Assembly: GCA_029937545.1 (NCBI GenBank)
Contig: JAPYPR010000005.1
Location: 1-64,000, forward strand
Reading direction: 5' to 3'
Length of the DNA: 64,000 bases
Source of the DNA: Erythrobacter sp.
GTDB taxonomy: Bacteria; Pseudomonadota; Alphaproteobacteria; Sphingomonadales; Sphingomonadaceae
Shown here: positions 16,138-23,094 of the stretch, piece by piece
Position numbering within the stretch: the first letter of the stretch is position 1
Layout of the letters: each line of letters begins with the position of its first letter
Position numbers and translations under genes: made by a program
The notes under the pieces: model-generated
What the model was told of the DNA's origin: nothing
The model's database searches: none
The model's input: only the letters and a program-made list of their open reading frames with translations

Positions 16138-16707
16138 TCATGGCGATATCCAGCGTCCTTTGTCACCGATCAAGAGCGCGCGGCGATGGCCGGTATGCGC
16201 GAGGCTGAACCAGTCCGCTTCCTCGATCTGGACCAGCAGCAGCGCGAAGTTTTGACGCGCGGGCACCACCTCTTCATCGGTCGGCTCGGCGCCTTCGAAC
16301 TCTGATGGCAGCCCGCTGGTCGGCTGGCCGGAATGCTCGCCGGGCCCGCTGCCGAGGTAGCAGCGGCGTGCAAAGTTGTCGCTCTGCGACCATACACTCT
16401 CGACCTCGGAGCCCGTCGTGACGATCCGCGCCGTCCCACGCAGGCGCAATTGCAGCTTCGCCTGCTTATCGTAGACGAGGACTCCGATACGTCGATCGCT
16501 TTCGATCACGGCGACCTTGGGCGAGCGGGCATCGGTGTGAAATCGCAGCGTCCAGCTCTCAGGATCGAAGCCGCGCAGCACCATCACCCGTGCGTCGGCA
16601 TTGGCGGTGGCGACGACCGGCGTGTGCGACGCCGACCTGCGATTGGTGGCACCGTCAGCCAGGCGCTCGGCGATATCGTTGCGGATTGCATCGAGAGTGG
16701 AAAGCAT
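16138..16707 (-). CDS. pyridoxamine 5'-phosphate oxidase-like FMN-binding protein
   Basis: A 189-residue split-barrel flavoprotein. The FMN-binding stretch is ARVMVLRGFDPESWTLRFHT then RSPKVAVIESD, and the C-terminal part has ALLLVQIEEADWFSL. The family includes PdxH-like oxidases and many FMN proteins of unknown substrate. The characteristic C-terminal dimerisation block of true PdxH is not evident, so the general family name is safer. It is monocistronic, and the upstream gene is divergent. Confidence 0.85.
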   Translation of the reverse strand: MLSTLDAIRNDIAERLADGATNRRSASHTPVVATANADARVMVLRGFDPESWTLRFHTDARSPKVAVIESDRRIGVLVYDKQAKLQLRLRGTARIVTTGSEVESVWSQSDNFARRCYLGSGPGEHSGQPTSGLPSEFEGAEPTDEEVVPARQNFALLLVQIEEADWFSLAHTGHRRALLIGDKGRWISP

Positions 16708-16892
16708 CGCGCCCGCCTTGCACCGCTACAAGCTACCTGCCAAGTTCGATCTTGTTCATTTTACGCGGATTTAATATTAACGACAGGTCGACAGGCCGGT
16801 TCAGATTGGGGTCAGCCCGAGCTGATACAAACGGTGACAGTGCAATGAGCCGCAGGTGGTGGAGCGGCTGGTGAAACCGGAAGGAACGCTCC

Positions 16893-17747
16893 ATGACACT
16901 TACGAGACTGATGAAAGGCAGCGCACTCAGCGCCCTCGCCGCGGCGATGGCGGTGACTGCCCTGCCTGCGGAAGCGCAAGCCCAGGAATGGCGCGAGCGC
17001 GCGAATGAAATCAAGCAGCAGCGCCAGCAGAGCCGGCAGGATCGGCGCGGCAATCGCGGCGAGGCTCGCCAGCAACGCCGGTCGAACCGTGGTGAGGCGC
17101 GGCCCGAGCGGCGTGCGGAACGGCGAGGTGACATTAACGACCGTGTCCAGCGGCGTGTGGAACGTCGTGTGGCCGAAGACCGAGGCGAGCGCCGCGCAGA
17201 ACGTCGAGAAGATCGCAGGGTGGAACGCCCTGCCGATCGCAGGGCCGAAGGACGCGCAGATCGCCGGGCCGACCGCTACGAGCGCAACCGCACCTATCGC
17301 GCAGACCGCAACACGACTTATCGCGATCAGCGCCGCTACAATCGCCGCGATGCCTATCGCGACGGTTATCGGGACGGACGCCGTTACGACCGCCGGGCGC
17401 GCTATTACGACGGTCGCCGCTGGCACGCTTACGATCGCTGGGACCACCGCCGCTGGCGCGATAACGATCGCTACAATTGGAACCGCTATCGCTACAACAA
17501 TCGCAGCCTCTACCGGCTGGGCCGCTACTATGCGCCCTATCGCGACTATCGCTATCGCCGCTTGAACATCGGATTCCGCTTGGGCACCCTGTTCTTCGGC
17601 AGCCGCTACTGGATCAATGATCCCTGGCGCTATCGCCTGCCGGAAGTCTACGGCCCCTATCGCTGGGTCCGGTACTATGACGACGTGCTGCTGGTCGACA
17701 TCTACAGCGGCGAAGTGGTCGACGTGATCCACGACTTCTTCTGGTAA
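16893..17747 (+). CDS. secreted arginine-rich RcnB-family protein
   Basis: A 284-residue periplasmic protein with a clear signal peptide (LMKGSALSALAAAMAVTALP, cleavage after AQA). A very basic region (residues 33-150) follows, made of repeated RRxERR/ADRR units, and then a Tyr/Arg-rich stretch. The C-terminal domain (RYRLPEVYGPYRWVRYYDDVLLVDIYSGEV) matches the RcnB fold, a periplasmic module that in E. coli affects nickel/cobalt homeostasis. The Arg-rich expansion is far longer than in E. coli RcnB (about 110 residues). Metal binding is not shown by the sequence. Confidence 0.8.
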   Translation: MTLTRLMKGSALSALAAAMAVTALPAEAQAQEWRERANEIKQQRQQSRQDRRGNRGEARQQRRSNRGEARPERRAERRGDINDRVQRRVERRVAEDRGERRAERREDRRVERPADRRAEGRADRRADRYERNRTYRADRNTTYRDQRRYNRRDAYRDGYRDGRRYDRRARYYDGRRWHAYDRWDHRRWRDNDRYNWNRYRYNNRSLYRLGRYYAPYRDYRYRRLNIGFRLGTLFFGSRYWINDPWRYRLPEVYGPYRWVRYYDDVLLVDIYSGEVVDVIHDFFW

Positions 17748-17791
17748 GCGTCCTTCGCCAGCCGGCTTGAGAGTGGTCCGGATGGCACAGC

Positions 17792-17823
17792 AGCCCCCGC
17801 CGAGCGATCGGCGGGGGCTTTTT
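17792..17823 (+). terminator. intrinsic terminator with GCGA loop
   Basis: A perfect 11-base stem, GCCCCCGCCGA with TCGGCGGGGGC, closes on a GCGA tetraloop and is followed by TTTTT. It lies between the RcnB-like gene and the convergent cytochrome b561 gene. Confidence 0.92.
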
Positions 17824-17834
17824 AGTGAGCAGCC

Positions 17835-18392
17835 TCAGCCGGGTACCTTGCCGAAGGGCAGCATGCGGAAGATACCGCCATTCTTGTCGAAGAAGGTATG
17901 CTTCAAAGCACCGAGGATGTGCAGCGCGATAAGATAAATGAAGATCGATCCACCAAGGGCGTGAAGGTCGAAGATCGTTCCGCCGAGATCCTCGTTCGTG
18001 CCGATCGGCAGCGCGGGGATCGTGAACACGCCGAAGAAATCGATCTCCTGCCCGTTCAGCGAGTTCGCGATCCATCCGCCGAGCGGCAGGCCGATCAGAA
18101 GAACGTAGAAGATGACATGCACCGTACGCGCGAGTGTCTTCTCCCAGCCGGCGAGGTCGGACGGGAGTGGCGGCACCGGATGCGTCCAGCGCCAGAGCAA
18201 GCGACCGATCGTCAGCACGAGGATCGTTATGCCAAGGGCCTTGTGATCGGCGAAGATCGCCATGGCTTGCGCTCGGTCATCGGTGTGGTGGGCGTTCTCG
18301 GCCAGGCGCCAGTTCCAGATGACCGCGACGGCGATGGTCCAGTGAAAGATCATCGCGCCGATCGAGTAACGCCGTGCAGTGGTATCGGCCAT
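17835..18392 (-). CDS. cytochrome b561 family protein
   Basis: A 185-residue four-helix membrane cytochrome b. Haem-ligating histidines are visible in IFHWTIAVAV (helix 1), ADHKALGITIL (helix 2), ARTVHVIFYVLL (helix 3) and LHALGGSIFIYLIALH (helix 4). Bacterial b561 proteins transfer electrons from quinol, for example to superoxide. The ATG at 18392 follows GGGAG. The longer frame to 18452 lacks support. Confidence 0.92.
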   Translation of the reverse strand: MADTTARRYSIGAMIFHWTIAVAVIWNWRLAENAHHTDDRAQAMAIFADHKALGITILVLTIGRLLWRWTHPVPPLPSDLAGWEKTLARTVHVIFYVLLIGLPLGGWIANSLNGQEIDFFGVFTIPALPIGTNEDLGGTIFDLHALGGSIFIYLIALHILGALKHTFFDKNGGIFRMLPFGKVPG

Positions 18393-18489
18393 TGTGCTCT
18401 CCCGAAGATTGTCGTGACAGCCTAGCGGCCGATCGCGTGCGGGCAAGCGCAATACTTGAAGCGTCGGCTGTGCTTGCTAACACAAGCAT

Positions 18490-19158
18490 ATGAGCAAGGC
18501 AGCTACCATTCCGGACCAGGGCGCCCTGAAACGCATTGGCGCACAGGTGCGCAAGCGGCTCGAGGCCGATCCGCAAGCCTACAAGGTGCCGACCGACAAG
18601 GCCGAAATCTTCGCGATCGGGGATTTCTTCAGCGCCGGGGAATGCCAGCGGCTGATCGGCATGATCGACGCGATCGCCCGACCGAGCGAATTGCACGAGA
18701 CTGCCTATGTCTCGAAGTTTCGCACCTCCTATTCGGGAAATTTCGATCCGCACGATCCGTTCGTGAGAATGATCTCGCGGCGGATCGACGATTTACTGGG
18801 GATGTCGCCGACCCAAGGTGAGCGCATTCAGGGGCAGCGCTATCTGCCGGGGCAGGAGTTCAAACCGCATAACGACTGGTTCTACACCGATCAGGAGTAC
18901 TGGCAGCTGGAGCGCAAGCGTGGCGGCCAGCGCTGTTGGACTGCCATGGCCTTCCTGAACACGGTCGAGGAAGGAGGACATACGCATTTCGTGGAGGTCG
19001 GTGCGTCGATCGAGCCCAAGCCCGGTGTCTTGCTAGTCTGGAACAACGCCACCCCGGAGGGCGAGCCAAACGAGGGAACGCTCCATGCTGGAACGCCGGT
19101 GGTCAAGGGATCGAAATACGTGCTGACCAAATGGTATCGCGCCCGCAAGCACGGTTGA
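18490..19158 (+). CDS. 2-oxoglutarate/Fe(II)-dependent prolyl 4-hydroxylase-like oxygenase
   Basis: A 222-residue cytosolic enzyme with the double-stranded beta-helix of prolyl 4-hydroxylases. The iron ligands are His127 and Asp129 (FKPHNDWF) and His199 (GTLHAGTPV). A 2-oxoglutarate-binding Lys lies in VKGSKYVLTKW. Members hydroxylate proline or other residues in proteins or small molecules. The target is unknown here. The gene is divergent from cytochrome b561 and convergent with the LOV kinase. Confidence 0.88.
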   Translation: MSKAATIPDQGALKRIGAQVRKRLEADPQAYKVPTDKAEIFAIGDFFSAGECQRLIGMIDAIARPSELHETAYVSKFRTSYSGNFDPHDPFVRMISRRIDDLLGMSPTQGERIQGQRYLPGQEFKPHNDWFYTDQEYWQLERKRGGQRCWTAMAFLNTVEEGGHTHFVEVGASIEPKPGVLLVWNNATPEGEPNEGTLHAGTPVVKGSKYVLTKWYRARKHG

Positions 19159-19169
19159 GCGGGTAGCTA

Positions 19170-20303
19170 TCAGGCGAGAGCGCGCTCCGGCACGGGGATG
19201 CGCAGCGTGGCGCGGAAGCCTTCGGGTGCAAACTTCGTTTCCACTGTCCCCTGCAGTTCGCGTATGACACCTTCGATCAGGCGGGTACCCGAACCGCCAC
19301 CGAGTGTCGTTGGCTGACTCTCGAGCTCGGGCGTCGCCGCGCCTTTCGTCTCGCGCCAGTGGATCTCAAGCATGCGATCCCGGCCGATCGTCCAATCGAC
19401 GTGGACCTTGCCGTCGTTCTCCGACAGCGCACCGTATTTGAGCGCATTTGTGGCCAGCTCATGAAGCGTCAGCCCGATGGGTGTGACATACGCACGCGGC
19501 AGTTCGATAAGCTTGCCGGCGATATCGATACGATCGACGTGCATATTCCGGTAGGGCCGTAACACTTCCTCAACGAGCGCGCGGAGATTGGTCTTGTCCT
19601 GCTGCAACCCTTCCTTCGACAATGATACGCGGTGCGCCCCTGCCAGCGCTTCGATCCGCTTTTCGATCTTGGAAGCCAGATCCTGCGCATCCATCGCCCC
19701 GCGGGCGGACAGGCGGACGATGGCCGTCAGCACGCCGAACAGATTATCGGTCCGGTGCCGCAATTCGGCGGCAACGCGCTCATTCTCGATGATCGTTTCG
19801 CGCGCTGCAAACAGTTCGGTAATGTCCCATTGCGACCCGAAGAAATAGGTAAGATCGCCGTTCTCGTTATAGATCGGGCCGACATGGACGGCATTCCAGA
19901 AAGCCGTGCCGTCCTTGCGATAGTTGAGAATGTCGACGACGGTATACTGCGCCGCTTCCACTGCCGCGTGCAGCTTTGCCACTGCGCCATCGGACGTCGC
20001 TTTGCCCTGGAGGAAACGGCAGTTGCGCCCGATAATTTCCTCACGCTTGTAACCGGTCAGTTCGATAAAGGCCTGGTTCGCATAGACGATCGGGCAGTCG
20101 GGCTGATGCGGATCCGAAATGCACAACGCCATGCGGGTCTGTTCGGTGGTCTGCAGGAACAGCCGGTTCGAGCCGATGCGAAGATCGGCGATCGCCCCGA
20201 GGTTGCGCGCGTCGTCGGCTGCCTTGGCGAAGTTCTTCTCAATGCCCGAACCGGGCGGTCGGTTACTCAGCTCATTACCGTCAGACATCCCAACCATCCT
20301 CAT
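19170..20303 (-). CDS. LOV-domain blue-light sensor histidine kinase (HWE/HisKA_2 type)
   Basis: A 377-residue soluble photoreceptor kinase. The LOV domain (about residues 52-165) has the flavin-adduct motif GRNCRFLQG with the reactive Cys at 95, plus DILNYRKDGTAFWN and FFGSQWDIT. The kinase part has the H-box AELRHRTDNLFGVL (His183) and the N-box LTLHELATNALKYG, hallmarks of the HWE/HisKA_2 families. Closely similar proteins (EL346, EL368) are known from Erythrobacter litoralis and are linked to the alphaproteobacterial general stress response. An internal ATG at 20288 is an alternative start with a better GAGG site. No response regulator adjoins. Confidence 0.93.
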   Translation of the reverse strand: MRMVGMSDGNELSNRPPGSGIEKNFAKAADDARNLGAIADLRIGSNRLFLQTTEQTRMALCISDPHQPDCPIVYANQAFIELTGYKREEIIGRNCRFLQGKATSDGAVAKLHAAVEAAQYTVVDILNYRKDGTAFWNAVHVGPIYNENGDLTYFFGSQWDITELFAARETIIENERVAAELRHRTDNLFGVLTAIVRLSARGAMDAQDLASKIEKRIEALAGAHRVSLSKEGLQQDKTNLRALVEEVLRPYRNMHVDRIDIAGKLIELPRAYVTPIGLTLHELATNALKYGALSENDGKVHVDWTIGRDRMLEIHWRETKGAATPELESQPTTLGGGSGTRLIEGVIRELQGTVETKFAPEGFRATLRIPVPERALA

Positions 20304-20386
20304 CCAAGGTGCGACCCATGGCGCGGAATCGATAGCATTTCAGGCACCCGTGGGCGGTTTTCAACTTTTCGGGGTAAGGTTTTTGC

Positions 20387-20410
20387 AAGTGTCTGATACA
20401 TCGGACACTT
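20387..20410. repeat. imperfect 24-base palindrome between lysK and the LOV kinase
   Basis: AAGTGTC and GACACTT are perfect seven-base arms separated by ten bases (TGATACATCG) that themselves pair partly (GAT/ATC). It lies 84 bases upstream of the LOV kinase start and 11 bases beyond the lysK stop. No T-run follows in the lysK direction, so an operator for the kinase gene is as likely as a transcript-end hairpin. Confidence 0.45.
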
Positions 20411-20420
20411 CCCTACTCAC

Positions 20421-22046
20421 CTATCGGGCCAGTGCCTCTGCGATGAGCTTGCGGCTGTTCTCCACGCCATAGAGCGCGATGAAGTTGCCCATGCGCGGGC
20501 CCTGGTTGCTGCCGAGCAGCGTCTGGTAGAGCGCCTTGAACCAGTCCCGCAGGTTCTCGAAGCCGTATTCCTCGCGCTTGCCGATCTCGTAGACCTCGGT
20601 CTGCAGATCCTCCGCGCTCGCATCGGCTGGGGCATTGGCGAGATAGGCGTCGAGCGCCTTCAGCGCTTCGGCCTCGTTCGGCGTCGGCGCGCGCTTAACC
20701 AGCGTCGGCGCGATGTAGTCGCGCGTGTAGTTGACCGCAGTCTCGATCAACACCTCCAGATCGGGCGTTACCTGCCCTGCGCCGATGTAGCTTTCGAGGT
20801 AGTCGCGCAGGTTCGGCATCGTGGCTTCCGCCCCCAGCACGCTGGCGAGGTTCAGCAGCAGGCCATAGGTCACCGGCAGGCTGTCGCCCGCCCCCGGCGC
20901 TTCGCTACCCTCGAACCCGCCATTCGCCCGCGCCAGGTGCCACACCGGATTGCCGAGCTTCTTATCGAGCTCCTGCTCGGCCAGCCGTTCGCGGAAGCTC
21001 CAGTAATCGTCCACCGCGCGCGGGATCACGCCGACATGCAGCTGCTTGGCGCTCTTGGGATTGGGGAAGATGTAGAACCCCAGGCTCTCCTCGCTGCCGT
21101 ATTGCAGCCATTCCTCGATCGAGAGGCCGTTGCCCTTGGACTTGGAAATCTTCTCGCCATTCTGGTCGAGGAACATCTCGTAGATCAGCCCCTCCGGCTT
21201 GCGCCCGCCCAGCACCTTGACGATCTTGCCCGACTGTACGCCGCTGTCGGTCAGGTCCTTACCGTACATCTCGTAATCGACGCCCAGCGCATACCAGCGC
21301 ATCGCCCAGTCGACCTTCCACTGCAGCTTGGACATGCCGCCCAGCGCGGACTGCTCTACCACGGTGCCATCCTCGTCGGTGAAGCGGATCGTGCCAGCCT
21401 CGGCGTCGACCACCTCCACCGGCACCTGCAGCACGCGGCCCGTGGCGGGCGAGACCGGCAGGATCGGCGAGTAGGTCTTGCGCCGTTCTTCGCGCAGCGT
21501 GGGCAGCATGATGTCGAGGATCGCCTCGTTCTTGCGCAGCACCTGCTTCAGCGCCTCGTCGAACTTGCCCGCATTGTACATTTCGCTCGCCGCGATGAAC
21601 TCGTACTGGAAGCCGAAGCGGTCGAGGAAGGCGCGCAGCTGCGCATTGTTGTGCGCCGCGAAGCTGTCGTGATCGGTGTCGAACGGATTGGCCACGCGGG
21701 AGAGTGGCAGGTGCAGGTTCTCCTGCAACAGCGACTGGTTGGGCACGTTGTCGGGCACCTTGCGCAGGCCGTCCATATCGTCGGAGAAGGCGACGAGGCG
21801 GGTCTTGCCGTCCTCCGGTTTCGCCCCGATCATCGCCTCGAACGCACGGCGGACCAGCGTGGTGCGCAGCACCTCCTGGAAGGTGCCGATATGCGGCAGC
21901 CCGCTGGGGCCGTAGCCGGTTTCGAACAGCACCGGGCTGCCATCCGGTTTCGCGCCGTCGGGATAGCGCTTGAGCAGCCGCTGCGCCTCCTGGAACGGCC
22001 AGGTCTTGGACACACGGGCGGCTTCGATCAGATCGGTCATGCTCAT
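20421..22046 (-). CDS. lysK: lysyl-tRNA synthetase, class I
   Basis: A 541-residue enzyme that charges tRNA-Lys. The class I catalytic fold is shown by the HIGH-type motif GPSGLPHIGTF near residue 45 and the KMSKS-type motif KISKSKGNG near residue 280. This is the archaeal/alphaproteobacterial class I form, unrelated to the class II LysS of E. coli. The ATG at 22046 has AAAGGG nine bases upstream; the longer frame to 22082 is not needed. The 3' part carries the C-terminal helical anticodon-binding bundle. Confidence 0.95.
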   Translation of the reverse strand: MSMTDLIEAARVSKTWPFQEAQRLLKRYPDGAKPDGSPVLFETGYGPSGLPHIGTFQEVLRTTLVRRAFEAMIGAKPEDGKTRLVAFSDDMDGLRKVPDNVPNQSLLQENLHLPLSRVANPFDTDHDSFAAHNNAQLRAFLDRFGFQYEFIAASEMYNAGKFDEALKQVLRKNEAILDIMLPTLREERRKTYSPILPVSPATGRVLQVPVEVVDAEAGTIRFTDEDGTVVEQSALGGMSKLQWKVDWAMRWYALGVDYEMYGKDLTDSGVQSGKIVKVLGGRKPEGLIYEMFLDQNGEKISKSKGNGLSIEEWLQYGSEESLGFYIFPNPKSAKQLHVGVIPRAVDDYWSFRERLAEQELDKKLGNPVWHLARANGGFEGSEAPGAGDSLPVTYGLLLNLASVLGAEATMPNLRDYLESYIGAGQVTPDLEVLIETAVNYTRDYIAPTLVKRAPTPNEAEALKALDAYLANAPADASAEDLQTEVYEIGKREEYGFENLRDWFKALYQTLLGSNQGPRMGNFIALYGVENSRKLIAEALAR

Positions 22047-22345
22047 GCGCGAACCCTTTGCCGCTGCGTGCCCCTTTCGCAAGTGCGAAGTGTTGGGCGC
22101 CTGTTGGAGCGGTGCCGGGCCACTCCAGTCACATGGACCGCATGGACCACTGTCCTGGGCGGAAAAAACTGCGGGGTGGTTTGGGGCGCGCGAGTGGGGT
22201 GGCGACTGAGGAGGTCGCGGTGCGACATGGGGCGGGAGTTATCGCAAAAGAGTTGTGTAGGACAGATTTCTCATTTTCACGCTAAAAGCAGCCTTTCCAC
22301 TTGCGACCCGTGTGTGGACCTTGACGCGACTGATAGAGTATTGCG
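22047..22345. other. intergenic region between lysK and the orphan lipoprotein
   Basis: 299 bases without a gene. The sequence is G-rich at 22150-22230 and turns AT-rich from about 22239. A short direct repeat (CATGGACC twice at 22131-22150) is present. It must contain the divergent promoters. No operator was recognised. Confidence 0.35.
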
Positions 22346-22969
22346 ATGCAGATTTTTCACTCTCTCTTTCTGACAGCGGCCCTTGTTCTTGCAAGCTGCG
22401 CTCAACCCCTCCTCCCGGATATCCCATTAGACAAACCGTCAAGTCCCTCGCCCGAGCTTGCCAAGGGTTTAGAGCGTTGCGGCCTTGATTTAGGCAGAGC
22501 ATCCCTTTTTGAGGGGAAGGCGGGGGACAGGCAATACCAATACCTTAGGGTCGGCAAGCATCCTGTTCTCAGTGATCCGCAAATGGCCTGCTTAGCTCGA
22601 CTACTCGTTTCCGCAGAAATCGGTCTCCGAACTGACGACGACGCGTTTACCGAATCCTACGGTAATGCTTGGCAGAAAGAGCATTCAATTTATGAGCGCA
22701 GGCTCGCAAAAGTATGGCTTGCAGCGAACAGACCTTCGTTAAGGGTCCCTCAGTTTTCGGGATTTCCAACTGATTTGAACGACTTCGTGGCCCAGATGGA
22801 GCGCTTGTGCAATGCGCCAAGAGACGCTGCTGTGGTGACTGATCCGACACATGTCGTATTGCCGTGGCGCGAAGGTCCGGCTGATGAATCCGACTGTCTC
22901 TTCACCGTGCTGACAGCATCCAATCTTAGTGAGCACGGGATCAAAGTAGTGTGGGGTGGAGTGCCCTGA
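22346..22969 (+). CDS. orphan lipoprotein of unknown function
   Basis: A 207-residue protein with a lipoprotein signal peptide: a hydrophobic stretch FHSLFLTAALVLASC with the lipobox LASC and lipidated Cys17. The mature part has several cysteines (CGLDLG, MACLARLL, RLCNAPR, ESDCLF) that may form disulfides. I do not recognise the family. GC content is visibly lower than that of both neighbours, which suggests horizontal acquisition or a fast-evolving orphan. It stands alone between lysK and the helicase. Confidence 0.65.
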   Translation: MQIFHSLFLTAALVLASCAQPLLPDIPLDKPSSPSPELAKGLERCGLDLGRASLFEGKAGDRQYQYLRVGKHPVLSDPQMACLARLLVSAEIGLRTDDDAFTESYGNAWQKEHSIYERRLAKVWLAANRPSLRVPQFSGFPTDLNDFVAQMERLCNAPRDAAVVTDPTHVVLPWREGPADESDCLFTVLTASNLSEHGIKVVWGGVP

Positions 22970-23094
22970 GGCGGCTTTCCACCCAAACGCAGCCATTCGA
23001 GATAATCTCGCACTTCTTGGAAGCAGCCTTCACCCCCGAGAAAACCCTCCTACCCCGCTTGCCCCGCGTTCCCAATGTGTTCTAACGCCCTTGC

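Noticed and set aside
20937-22373. 478-codon plus-strand open frame
   Set aside because: Shadow frame opposite lysK, which has both synthetase motifs. No recognisable domain.
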